Assembly: GCA_030263515.1 (NCBI GenBank)
Contig: SZPD01000002.1
Span: forward strand, 1 to 41,065
Length of the DNA: 41,065 nucleotides
Source: Anaerolineae bacterium CFX9
GTDB taxonomy: Bacteria > Chloroflexota > Anaerolineae > Aggregatilineales > Phototrophicaceae
Reading direction: 5' to 3'
The translations under genes were made by a program, and so were the position numbers. This document shows, one piece after another, positions 17,681-25,871 of this stretch (position 1 is the stretch's first letter; each line of letters opens with the position of its first letter). Under the pieces are notes generated by a model, which made no database searches, was not told the DNA's origin, and saw only the letters and a program-made list of their open reading frames with translations.

Positions 17681-19009
17681 TCAGCGGCGGCGGGCTGCCA
17701 TCCAGACACCGGGTCTCGGCTCGATCGTCGCCCCCATGTGCATATGCGTATGCCTGCCCAGCGAACGCAGCTCAAAATGCTGAAAGACCCGCGCCACCAC
17801 GATCCGCATCATCACCTCGGCAAAATAACGCCCGATGCAGGTACGCCGGCCACCGCCAAACGGCACGAAATAATACGGCTGAAAACGATCCGGACGCAGC
17901 AGAACACGATCGGGATCGAAACGATGGGGATCGTCGAAGTAATCCGGGTGGCGCTGGGTCAGGAAGATCGAGTACAGCACGCGCGTGCCTTTCGGAATCG
18001 CATATCCCCTGAAGCTGAGATCATCGTCTGCCAGCCGCGCTCCCAGATGCGCCGGGGGATACAGGCGCAGTGTCTCGCTGATCACAGCGTTGAGATACGG
18101 CATGTGTCGTGAGTCAGTGTTGGCAAAATCGGGCAGCTTGCCGCCGAGCAGCCTGTCTACCTCGCCCTGGAGCCGCTCCATGACCGCCGGATGCCTGCCA
18201 AGCATCTCGAAAACCCAGGCGAGCGCTCCCGTCGTCGTATCATGCCCGGCCGTGAGCATCGTCATCAACTGATCGCGGATCAGATCATCGCCTGCCCCGC
18301 ACAGAATGAGATGAGACAGCATATCTGTCCGTTCCAGATCCGGCTCGCGCTCGATCTCTGCTCTGCGCAGCCGGATGATCTGCTCCCAGTAGCGATCAAT
18401 CTGCGCGCGGGCGGCGGCATAGCCGGGATGCGGCGCGCCTGACCAGATCAGCCACAACCCCGGCGAGATATACTTCATCAGCCGCAGGATCGCTTTCCAC
18501 AGGCGATCCATTTCCGGCGAAAAATCGACCGAGAAAAGCGTCTCCATCAGGATGATGAGCGCCATGCGGCGCACTTCCACCAGCAGATCCAGCGTGGCGG
18601 ATCGCCCCCATCCCGTCATGATCTGATCCGTGCCGCTGACCATCGCCAGCGCATAACCATCGACTGCCTTGCGGTGCAGCGCAGGGCTGAGGTACTCCTT
18701 GATCTGATCATGAAGCTCGCCATCCTCAACCAGCAGACCATGTTCCAGCAGATGGGTGATCGGCTGTTTTTCGATCCGCCAGCGCAGACTCGATGCCTGT
18801 TCCACCAGCACCCAGCGGCAGGCTTCAGGACCGACCAGCACCACAGGGCTGAAACCCGGCACGTTCAGCCGGAACACATCGCCCGTTTCTGCATGGAACA
18901 CGCGCATCGCCGAAAGCAGACTGCGCTCGGCAGCGATGGCGCGCAAAGCCCGCAGGCCTGCCTGAGGCGAAGGGGTCGGTATCGATCGGGCTGACGCAGG
19001 TGGAGCCAT
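17681..19009 (-). CDS. Cytochrome P450
   Basis: The 442-residue heme-thiolate monooxygenase inserts oxygen into an unknown substrate. Family motifs are visible: I-helix AGHDTTTG (about residue 255), ExxR as SETLRLYPPA and the heme-binding loop FGGGRRTCIG with the cysteine ligand at C391. The N-terminus is soluble, as in bacterial P450s, with no membrane anchor. No ferredoxin or reductase is encoded nearby, so electrons must come from a partner elsewhere. AGGA lies seven bases ahead of the ATG and TATACT (19051-19056) is a possible -10. The gene is divergent from the frameshifted membrane-protein gene. Confidence 0.95.
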   Translation of the reverse strand: MAPPASARSIPTPSPQAGLRALRAIAAERSLLSAMRVFHAETGDVFRLNVPGFSPVVLVGPEACRWVLVEQASSLRWRIEKQPITHLLEHGLLVEDGELHDQIKEYLSPALHRKAVDGYALAMVSGTDQIMTGWGRSATLDLLVEVRRMALIILMETLFSVDFSPEMDRLWKAILRLMKYISPGLWLIWSGAPHPGYAAARAQIDRYWEQIIRLRRAEIEREPDLERTDMLSHLILCGAGDDLIRDQLMTMLTAGHDTTTGALAWVFEMLGRHPAVMERLQGEVDRLLGGKLPDFANTDSRHMPYLNAVISETLRLYPPAHLGARLADDDLSFRGYAIPKGTRVLYSIFLTQRHPDYFDDPHRFDPDRVLLRPDRFQPYYFVPFGGGRRTCIGRYFAEVMMRIVVARVFQHFELRSLGRHTHMHMGATIEPRPGVWMAARRR

Positions 19010-19050
19010 TCTGCCGTCCTGTCAAAGCTGCAATGATGGGGAAAGTGGAA

Positions 19051-19056
19051 AGTATA
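19051..19056 (-). promoter_or_regulatory. Possible P450 -10 element
   Basis: On the minus strand this is TATACT, five of six positions as consensus. It would start a transcript near 19044 with a leader of about 35 bases. No good -35 is visible. Confidence 0.3.
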
Positions 19057-19080
19057 CCATCGGCAGGCGCTGTTCATGGG

Positions 19081-19086
19081 TACAAT
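19081..19086 (+). promoter_or_regulatory. Possible -10 of a leaderless transcript
   Basis: TACAAT lies exactly six bases before the ATG at 19093, and there is no Shine-Dalgarno before that ATG. The layout matches TACACT before the histidine-kinase gene at 5887, which also sits six bases away. Confidence 0.35.
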
Positions 19087-19092
19087 CGAGCC

Positions 19093-19857
19093 ATGTTGAC
19101 GCGCATCCGTTCCCCTCATGTTCTTGCTCTGCTCAGCTTTGCCCTGCTGACCGTGATCTTCACTTACCCGCTGATCCTCAACTTCAGCAGTCACGTCCTC
19201 AGCCTGTACGGGCGGCGGCTGGACAATATGGAATATGTGTGGAAACTGTGGTGGACAGCCACCGCCGTGCAGCAGGGGATCTCTCCTTTCTTCAACCCGA
19301 ATGTATACGTCCCGTTCGGCTATCCGATGGCCTACGGTGAAATCACGCCCATCCACACCTTCGGGCTTCTGCCGATCACACTTACCTTCGGCGAGATCGT
19401 CGCCTACAACGTGGCGGCCGTGGGCTCAACGATCCTGTCCGGATTCGCCATGTACCTGCTGGCTTGGCGCTGGATTCCTGCTGATGTACCGGTTCGGGTG
19501 CGCGGATTGGCGGCGTGGTTTGCAGGCGCTGCCTTTGCTGTGTGCGCCTATCGCCTGCAAAAGCTGACGGGGCATCTGCCGCTGTTTGATACGCACTGGC
19601 TGGTACTGGCGCTGCTGATGTTCGACCGCTGGCTGGAAACACGCCGCAGCAGCGATCTGATCTGGACGGCGCTCTGGACAAGTTTTGCGGCGCTTTCATC
19701 GTGGTACTATGCCTTCATGCTGACGCTTCTGCTGCCGCTCTACGCGCTGGCGCGCGGCGATCTGATCTCTCTGCTGCGCGACCGGCGTATCTATCCCGGC
19801 ATTGGCGCGGCGCTGCTGGTCGGGATCGCGCTTTGCCTGCCTTTTGCGCTGCCATAA
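19093..19857 (+). CDS. N-terminal part of a frameshifted multi-spanning membrane glycosyltransferase-like protein
   Basis: The start at 19093 (MLTRIRSPHV) opens into the first membrane segment; the ATG at 19000 would add a polar leader and lies in the P450 promoter region. About six hydrophobic segments follow. The large loop after the first one contains NMEYVWKLWWTATA and NPNVYVPFGYPMAYGE, as in membrane proteins that move or use lipid-linked sugars (GT-C/YfhO-like). The frame stops at TAA 19855-19857 while the sequence, one base over, continues as the rest of the same protein (next entry). Both halves are thus one gene broken by a single-base shift, real or from assembly. Confidence 0.75.
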   Translation: MLTRIRSPHVLALLSFALLTVIFTYPLILNFSSHVLSLYGRRLDNMEYVWKLWWTATAVQQGISPFFNPNVYVPFGYPMAYGEITPIHTFGLLPITLTFGEIVAYNVAAVGSTILSGFAMYLLAWRWIPADVPVRVRGLAAWFAGAAFAVCAYRLQKLTGHLPLFDTHWLVLALLMFDRWLETRRSSDLIWTALWTSFAALSSWYYAFMLTLLLPLYALARGDLISLLRDRRIYPGIGAALLVGIALCLPFALP

Positions 19858-20917
19858 CACCGGGATTGACTCCAGCGCGGCATATGTGCCCTTGAGCGAC
19901 GCCACATTCTGGGCAGTCAGCATCACCGACTATCTGATGCCGAATCCGCTGCATCCGCTCTGGGGCAGCGCCGTGCAGCGGCTGATGTGGCCCTTCCCCG
20001 GCGAAATGGTCACCGAGTTCGTCATCTCGGTGGGCTGGATCACCCTGGTGCTGATGATCGCCGGATGGCGGCAGACGGGCGGTTCGCGCTGGCGCGCTCT
20101 AAAGGTGATGATGCTGGCTGCGCTCGTGCTCAGCTTTGGTCCGATTTTGCAGCTCTCACGGCTGCCCCTCGGAATCCCCCTGCCCGCCTATCTGCTGCGG
20201 GAACTGCCGCCTTTCGCAGCGGGAATCCGGACATGGGGACGCTTCAGCATCATGGTGATGATCGGGGCCTGCGCGCTCGCCGCTGTCGGGCTGGCGCAGG
20301 TGCTGCGCTCACTGGAGAAGCGGCGGCAGGCGATCGTCTTCGGCGGGTTGGCGGCGGCGATGCTGTTCGGCGCATGGATCGGCCCGTTCCCGCTCGCCGA
20401 GGTTGCGCCGCGCCCGGTGGATGTGTGGCTGGCTGCCCAGCCCGACAGATCGCCTGTGATGGAGTATCCGCTCAACGTGGCGCTGAGCGGCTCAGCCATC
20501 CTGGCGACCCGTTATCATGGAAAGCCGGTCGTCTTCGGCTACGGAACCTATCTGCCGCTGGTCTATCGTGAGCGGCATCCGGCGCTGCTCACATTCCCGG
20601 CAGACGCGGCGCTCGATCAGCTCGCTGAATGGGACGTGCGCTATATCCTCGTGACGGTCAGCGAGCTGGCAGGCGAACCCTACACCATCGCCGAGATCGA
20701 GGCACAGCCCCGGCTGGAATACGTCACGACTGAAGGCGATGTTCGCGTGTATCAACTGCTGCGCCCAGCGGATCAATCTCCCGCGGCAGGCTCAGCAACC
20801 GGCGCTGACGCCGTTTCTTCCTCTGGCGTGGCAGTTTCGCTGACAAGCACGCGCTTGAACGCTTCGATCGCGACCTCGATCATCGACAGGTCTGGCGTGC
20901 GCGTCGTCAGATGCTGA
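19802..20917 (+). CDS. C-terminal part of the same frameshifted membrane protein
   Basis: This frame is +1 relative to the previous entry. Its family-like content starts near 19856 (NTGIDSSAAYVPLSDATFW, then DYLMPNPLHPLWG); the ATG at 19802 lies in sequence that belongs to the other half, so it is not a proven start. Several membrane segments follow, then a soluble domain with PVMEYPLN, AEWDVRYILV and VRVYQLL. The family-like part ends near 20765. The remaining ~50 residues are low in complexity and overlap the convergent DUF1385 gene by 145 bases, so the natural stop codon may also have been lost. Probably non-functional if the shift is real. Confidence 0.7.
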   Translation: MARRCWSGSRFACLLRCHNTGIDSSAAYVPLSDATFWAVSITDYLMPNPLHPLWGSAVQRLMWPFPGEMVTEFVISVGWITLVLMIAGWRQTGGSRWRALKVMMLAALVLSFGPILQLSRLPLGIPLPAYLLRELPPFAAGIRTWGRFSIMVMIGACALAAVGLAQVLRSLEKRRQAIVFGGLAAAMLFGAWIGPFPLAEVAPRPVDVWLAAQPDRSPVMEYPLNVALSGSAILATRYHGKPVVFGYGTYLPLVYRERHPALLTFPADAALDQLAEWDVRYILVTVSELAGEPYTIAEIEAQPRLEYVTTEGDVRVYQLLRPADQSPAAGSATGADAVSSSGVAVSLTSTRLNASIATSIIDRSGVRVVRC

Positions 20918-21717
20918 AGCACCAGATTGGGGATCACGATGATGCGGATGAGCGGGTGAGACATATTCTTCGCGGTGAAGCGAATGATCTCATACGCCAG
21001 CCCTGCGATCACGGGGATCAGCACCACGCGCGACAGCAGCAGCAGCAGGAACGGCGGTCTGCCCAGCAGCGAAAAGACCATCACGCTCACAAACGCGACC
21101 ATCAGCAGGAAGGCAGTGCCGCAGCGGGGATGCTCGATCGGGTACGTCGCCACCACTTCCGGCGTGAGTTCCGCGCCCGCCTCATAAGCGTTGATCGTCT
21201 TGTGCTCAGCGCCATGATACCCGAACAGGCGCTTGACATCCGGCAGCAGGCTGATCAGCGCCATATAGCCGATGATCAGTGTGAGCTGGATGACGCCTTC
21301 GATCAGGTTGACCAGAAATGGCGCTTCGTGCAGATCGAGCAGGTTCTGAATGCCGGTGGACGCGGCCGTCGGCAGCAGGAAGAACAGTCCGATGCCGAAC
21401 GCCAGCGAGATGGCGAGCGTGCCATAGCCCACAGGCCCGTTGAAGTTGACCTTCTCGTCCTCGCCGAGCGCCACATCTGCCGACCACATCAGCGCCTTGG
21501 TCCCCAAACCCAGCGCATCCCACAGCCCGACCAGCCCGCGCACAAACGGCGTTCGGCTGATCCAGCCTCGATAGAGCGTGGCGTTCAGCGGCTGCTCGTG
21601 GATGACGATCTCGCCCTGCGGATTACGAACCGCAATAGCGGCTTTGTGTGCGCCGCGCATCATCACGCCCTCGATCACCGCCTGACCGCCGTAGGAAAAC
21701 TGCTTTGGTGTGCTCAT
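20773..21717 (-). CDS. DUF1385 family membrane protein (YqhQ-like)
   Basis: The 314-residue protein begins with the family signature YGGQAVIEGVMMRG and later has YHGAEHKTINAYE and HPRCGTAFLL. Four or five hydrophobic segments are seen (about 100-125, 140-165 and 205-250). The conserved His, Glu and Cys residues have led to the idea of a metal-dependent membrane enzyme, but the function is not established. The last ~20 residues are a Pro/Ala/Glu tail that lies in the overlap with the convergent membrane protein. Its ATG overlaps the stop of the glycosidase-like gene (ATGA), so translation is probably coupled. Confidence 0.93.
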   Translation of the reverse strand: MSTPKQFSYGGQAVIEGVMMRGAHKAAIAVRNPQGEIVIHEQPLNATLYRGWISRTPFVRGLVGLWDALGLGTKALMWSADVALGEDEKVNFNGPVGYGTLAISLAFGIGLFFLLPTAASTGIQNLLDLHEAPFLVNLIEGVIQLTLIIGYMALISLLPDVKRLFGYHGAEHKTINAYEAGAELTPEVVATYPIEHPRCGTAFLLMVAFVSVMVFSLLGRPPFLLLLLSRVVLIPVIAGLAYEIIRFTAKNMSHPLIRIIVIPNLVLQHLTTRTPDLSMIEVAIEAFKRVLVSETATPEEETASAPVAEPAAGD

Positions 21718-23129
21718 AAACCTTCTGCCTCGTCAAAATTCAGCGCAGTGCTGCCTGCTGAGGAAATGACCTCAACCGCAAATGACGCTTCGGGCTGCAT
21801 CAGGATGACCGGCGACCCGCCCACCGCGCACCCATCCCGCGGATTGCAGCGCGCGCCGGGCAGCGCCAGCGTATATGCATCATTCCATGGTGCAATGTTC
21901 ATCATAGTACCATACAGATCGGCGATCTGTGCCCCCTGATCCGTGGGCGAAATGCGGATTTGCCCGCCCGCCGCAGTGCGCGCCCAGGCGACGATCATCG
22001 CCATGCCGTCCGCTCGCTGCAAACGGACGACATCCACCGTATCTGTCTGCGCGTAATCCGCGTCGATCACGCCGTTAAACTCACGGATCACAAACCGCCA
22101 GGTATCAAAAGCAGGGCGGCGGGTTTCATCGACACGGATCAGCCCGAATGCTTCTGCGCCGGGGGGCAAATTCCAGTCATAGAACTTGTAAACACCGATG
22201 CTGTCCACGCCTGCCGCCAGGCCGAGCGCCGCCGCATGGATCAGGAAAGCCGCCTGCTGCTCAAGCGTCACCTGCCAGTTAGGGCGGGTCACCGGCCAGG
22301 CAGGATCGAGATTTGGCGAGGCGTTCGTCTCAGTGATCCAGATCTGCTTATCAGGGATACCATACTGTTCCAGCAGCGCCTGCATCTCGCGCACGATAGT
22401 GTAGACCGTCTCGCTGCGAAAATAGATATGCAGCGTCAGCACATCAAAGTAATAGCCGTTGGCAGCAGCTTCCGGATCAGCCGAGAGGTGTTCCAGCAGG
22501 CGATCAACGTACAGGCGCTGCCGCGCGTTGACATCATGCCAATAGGTCGTGCCCGCCATATGGATGATGGCGTCGGGGTTGCCCTGCCGCGCCGCCCGCC
22601 AGGCGACTTCGAGCAGGCGGGCATAATCGGCAAGTGTGCCCTCAAATTCGTAGCCGTAGGTATCTTCGGAGATATCCGGCTCATTCCAGATGATGAAGCG
22701 GCGAACCCCGCGCTCAGCGTAGTATTCGGCGGCGCGGCGGATGAAGCGCGCCCAGAGATTGCCGGGATCATCGACTTCGAGATATAACCCGCGCGGAACG
22801 CCGATCAGCGGCGTCCCATCGGTTGCCCAGGCAGGCGTCGCCTTGACGATGGCGACGACTTCCCGATCGCAAGCCTGCGCCTCCCGCAGCCAGCGTTCAT
22901 CCACATTGAGCGTATTCCAGTCGTCAATTCCGGTAGGCTGGTGCTGCGCCCAGTCAAAGATGATCCGTTCCCAGCCCGCGCCCAGCTCACACGCCGCTTC
23001 CGGCAGCCAGAACGCCTCGATCACGCCGAAGATGTTCTCCCCTTGCCGCGCAGAGTCAGGCTGAGCGCTGACCGTGAGCGCGGGGCAAAGCAGTACCAGA
23101 ATCAGCAGCAGAATGCGCTTCATACTCAT
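21714..23129 (-). CDS. Secreted GH39-like glycosidase family protein, coupled to recJ
   Basis: The start at 23129 forms ATGA with the recJ stop; a second ATG two codons later is an alternative with better spacing to GAAGGA. The product (about 471 residues) has a signal peptide (MKRILLLILVLLCPALTVSA) and a clan GH-A-type barrel with IIWNEPDI (E150, acid/base candidate) and WITETNAS (E267, nucleophile candidate), then a beta-rich C-terminal part. It is a paralogue of the protein at 10590-12008. Its ATGA overlap with DUF1385 downstream and recJ upstream is an unusual setting for a secreted enzyme. Substrate is unknown. Confidence 0.8.
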   Translation of the reverse strand: MSMKRILLLILVLLCPALTVSAQPDSARQGENIFGVIEAFWLPEAACELGAGWERIIFDWAQHQPTGIDDWNTLNVDERWLREAQACDREVVAIVKATPAWATDGTPLIGVPRGLYLEVDDPGNLWARFIRRAAEYYAERGVRRFIIWNEPDISEDTYGYEFEGTLADYARLLEVAWRAARQGNPDAIIHMAGTTYWHDVNARQRLYVDRLLEHLSADPEAAANGYYFDVLTLHIYFRSETVYTIVREMQALLEQYGIPDKQIWITETNASPNLDPAWPVTRPNWQVTLEQQAAFLIHAAALGLAAGVDSIGVYKFYDWNLPPGAEAFGLIRVDETRRPAFDTWRFVIREFNGVIDADYAQTDTVDVVRLQRADGMAMIVAWARTAAGGQIRISPTDQGAQIADLYGTMMNIAPWNDAYTLALPGARCNPRDGCAVGGSPVILMQPEASFAVEVISSAGSTALNFDEAEGL

Positions 23130-24874
23130 TCGTCCTTCGGCTGATGCATGCGCACATCCTGAAGTTTGAGCTGAACGGTGCGCGAATTGTTCCATTCATT
23201 GATGTCGAGCGTATAGGCGACATCCACATAGTCGCCAACGCGCCAATCGCCGCCGCCCAGATGGAAGCCGATCGCATCGATCGGCGCAGAATGAGATCTT
23301 TCCAGCCGCAGTTTGAGGTGCTGTTCCTCCCTGCCGACCGTCCGCACATCTGAAATGCGCATGCCGCGCGTGGCGAATACCGGCGGCGGATTGTCGTGAC
23401 CGGTCGGCTCCAGCAGTTGCAGCGTTTCCGCAAGGCTGAGCGTCATATCGGCGGGGTCAAGCTCGCAGTCAATGTCGAGCGTCGGGATCAGCGCTGTCCC
23501 CTCCAGCGAACGCGCGGCGATCTCGCTCAGCTGCGCCTGCAGCGCCGGAATATTTTCATTGCGCACGGTGAAACCGGCCGCCTGGGCATGCCCGCCATGC
23601 CGCACCAGCAGACCGGCACATTCATCGAGCGCGCCTGTGATATCGAACTGCGGAATACTCCGGCAGGAAGCGCGGCTTTCCGTGTCGCCCATTTCCATGA
23701 CGATGGCAGGGCGATAAAATTCCTCTGTCAGCCGTCCCGCCACCAGACCGACGATGCCCGGCTGAAAATGCCCCGAAGCGAAGATCAGCGGCGACTGCAT
23801 CATCTCCAGATTGAGCGCTGTGCGGATCGACTCCTGCGCCGTGCGCGTAAGTTCCTGGCGCAGCGTGTTCAGATCCTGAAGCCTGCGCGCCAGCCGGTAC
23901 GCTTCCTGATCGTCATCCGTCGCCAGCAGTTGATAGGCGATCATGGCGCTTTCCAGCCGACCCGCCGCATTGATGCGAGGTCCCAGCCCAAAGCCGATGC
24001 TCTCAGATTTCACCTGACCCTGCCGAAGGCCGGCCACTTCCATCAGAGCGCGGATACCGGGGCGCTTCGCCTCGTTCAGCGCCATCAGCCCTCGCTTGAC
24101 GAGCGCGCGATTTTCACTTCGGTTCAGCGGAGCCAGATCGGCAACCGTGCCGATCGCCACCAGATCAAGCAGATCCTCCGGCGCGATGCGCGGCCCGGCG
24201 CTGCTGCGGCGGATTCCGTTGCTGCCGCTGATCGTCAGGAGCGCCTCACACAGGCGAAAGGCAACGCCGACGCCCGCCAGCATGTCTTCACTGTAATCGA
24301 GATCATCCAGCTTGGGATTGATGAGCGCGTAGGCGCGGGGAAGCTCAGGGCCGAGCGAATGATGATCCGTGATGATGATATCCAGCCCATAGCGGCGTCC
24401 CTCATCAACCTCATCAACCGAGCGAATGCCGCAGTCCACCGTGATCACAAGCCGCACACCCGATCGTGACAGCCGAAGCAGGGCCTCGCTGTTTACGCCA
24501 TAGCCCTCATCGACACGGTGCGGGATATACGGGATGACATTGGCTCCCAGACTGCGCAGCACCTGCATCATCAGCGCCGTTGAGGTCACGCCGTCAGCGT
24601 CAAAATCGCCGTAGACCGCGATCTGCTCCCCCGTTCTGATCGCCTGCTTGATGCGCGCCAGCGCGCGGTCGATCGAGGAATTGGCGGTACGCCGCAGCGA
24701 CAGAAAACTTCCCGCAGCGATCTCACCGCCATTGAGATAAGCGGGGATCTGAGCCGGATCGCTTAAGCCTCGGTTGTACAGAACCTGAGCCAGGATGGGC
24801 GATATGCTGCTGGAGTTTCGAACAAAACTACCGGGCGCGGCGGGCGCAATCCGCCACGCTTTGGGTAACGTCAT
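23126..24874 (-). CDS. recJ: Single-stranded-DNA-specific exonuclease RecJ
   Basis: RecJ degrades single-stranded DNA 5' to 3' in recombination and repair. Visible motifs are GDFDADGVTSTALM, TVDCGIRS, the DHH block ITDHHSLG, GPRINAAGRLESA and the C-terminal GHAQAAGF. The start at 24874 is an ATG, giving 582 residues; a TTG at 24892 is possible but would have AAGGA only one base before it. A plausible promoter lies in the short divergent region shared with fmt. The stop overlaps the start of the glycosidase-like gene. Confidence 0.95.
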   Translation of the reverse strand: MTLPKAWRIAPAAPGSFVRNSSSISPILAQVLYNRGLSDPAQIPAYLNGGEIAAGSFLSLRRTANSSIDRALARIKQAIRTGEQIAVYGDFDADGVTSTALMMQVLRSLGANVIPYIPHRVDEGYGVNSEALLRLSRSGVRLVITVDCGIRSVDEVDEGRRYGLDIIITDHHSLGPELPRAYALINPKLDDLDYSEDMLAGVGVAFRLCEALLTISGSNGIRRSSAGPRIAPEDLLDLVAIGTVADLAPLNRSENRALVKRGLMALNEAKRPGIRALMEVAGLRQGQVKSESIGFGLGPRINAAGRLESAMIAYQLLATDDDQEAYRLARRLQDLNTLRQELTRTAQESIRTALNLEMMQSPLIFASGHFQPGIVGLVAGRLTEEFYRPAIVMEMGDTESRASCRSIPQFDITGALDECAGLLVRHGGHAQAAGFTVRNENIPALQAQLSEIAARSLEGTALIPTLDIDCELDPADMTLSLAETLQLLEPTGHDNPPPVFATRGMRISDVRTVGREEQHLKLRLERSHSAPIDAIGFHLGGGDWRVGDYVDVAYTLDINEWNNSRTVQLKLQDVRMHQPKDE

Positions 24875-24902
24875 AGACACGAGACGGGACAATCCTTAAA
24901 AT
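24874..24902 (+). promoter_or_regulatory. Promoter of fmt
   Basis: TAGACA (24874-24879), a 17-base spacer and TAAAAT (24897-24902). Each hexamer matches consensus at five of six positions. Transcription would start near 24909, 36 bases before the fmt ATG. Confidence 0.6.
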
Positions 24903-24911
24903 ACGTTCCTA

Positions 24912-24940
24912 ATTATTCGCGGAAACAGACATTGAGACAA
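24912..24940 (-). promoter_or_regulatory. Promoter of recJ
   Basis: On the minus strand there is TTGTCT (24940-24935), a 17-base spacer and AATAAT (24917-24912). Matches are four and five of six. The start would be near 24905, only a few bases from the proposed fmt start on the other strand. Confidence 0.45.
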
Positions 24941-24944
24941 GCCA

Positions 24945-25871
24945 ATGGCAAAAATCGTCTTTATGGGAACGCCGGATTTCGCCGTCCCTGCCCTGCGCGC
25001 CCTGATCGCCGCGCACGACGTGATCGGCGTCGTCACACAGCCGGATCGACCGGCGGGACGCAGCAGGCAGATCCAGATCTCGCCGGTCAAGGCTGCCGCG
25101 CTGGAACACGGGATCCCGGTTTTCCAGCCGGAAAAGCTGCGCCGCCCTGAGGCAGTCGATACCCTTCGGCAGTGGCAGGCAGATCTCTATGTCGTAGCGG
25201 CATTCGGTCAGATTTTACCGCAGTCCGTGCTGGACATTCCAGCGCACGGCGCGATCAATATCCACGCCTCGCTGCTGCCGCGCTGGCGCGGCGCAGCGCC
25301 GATTCAGGCGGCCATCCGCGCAGGCGACGCCGAGACAGGCATCACGATCATGAAAATGGATGCCGGGCTGGACACAGGCCCCATCCTGAGCCAGCGCGCC
25401 CTGTCGATCGCCCCGGATGAAACCGGGCAAAGCCTGCACGATAAGCTTGCGCGGTTGGGCGGCGAACTGCTGATCGAAACGCTGCCCGCCTACCTCAACG
25501 GCGCGATCCGGCCGCAGCCGCAGGAAGACTCGCTGGCGACCTTTGCGCCGCGGATCGAGAAGGATGAAGGACGGATCAACTGGGCGGAACCGGCGATCGC
25601 GATCGAACGCACCGTACGCGCCTTTACGCCATGGCCCGGCACGTTCACTACATGGAAGGGTCGGCTGCTGAAGATACTCGCCGCAGAAGCGATCAGCGGA
25701 AACGGGCAGCCTGGCATGGTGCTGGAGCATAAGGATCAGCTCGTCGTGGGGACAGGCGAAGGTCTGCTGATGCCAACCCGGCTTCAGCTTGAGGGACGCG
25801 GCGCGGTCAGCGCGGCAGATTTCCGGCGCGGATACGCAGATGTGATCGGCGCGCGGCTGGGTGAAGCATGA
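24945..25871 (+). CDS. fmt: Methionyl-tRNA formyltransferase
   Basis: Fmt formylates the methionine on initiator tRNA with 10-formyl-tetrahydrofolate, which starts bacterial translation. The 308-residue protein has the signature FMGTPDFAVPALRAL at its N-terminus, the folate/catalytic block SLLPRWRGAAPIQAAI with the nearby Asn and His (AINIHASLLP), and TGITIMKMDAGLDTGPIL. The C-terminal tRNA-binding part follows (TPWPGTFTTWKG). Length is normal. The stop overlaps the start of the Sua5 gene as ATGA, so the two are translated together. Confidence 0.97.
   Translation: MAKIVFMGTPDFAVPALRALIAAHDVIGVVTQPDRPAGRSRQIQISPVKAAALEHGIPVFQPEKLRRPEAVDTLRQWQADLYVVAAFGQILPQSVLDIPAHGAINIHASLLPRWRGAAPIQAAIRAGDAETGITIMKMDAGLDTGPILSQRALSIAPDETGQSLHDKLARLGGELLIETLPAYLNGAIRPQPQEDSLATFAPRIEKDEGRINWAEPAIAIERTVRAFTPWPGTFTTWKGRLLKILAAEAISGNGQPGMVLEHKDQLVVGTGEGLLMPTRLQLEGRGAVSAADFRRGYADVIGARLGEA

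Noticed and set aside
20911-21939. 342-residue open frame antisense to DUF1385 and the glycosidase-like gene
   Set aside because: It crosses the join of two well-supported genes and shows only low-complexity Gln/His/Arg-rich sequence.
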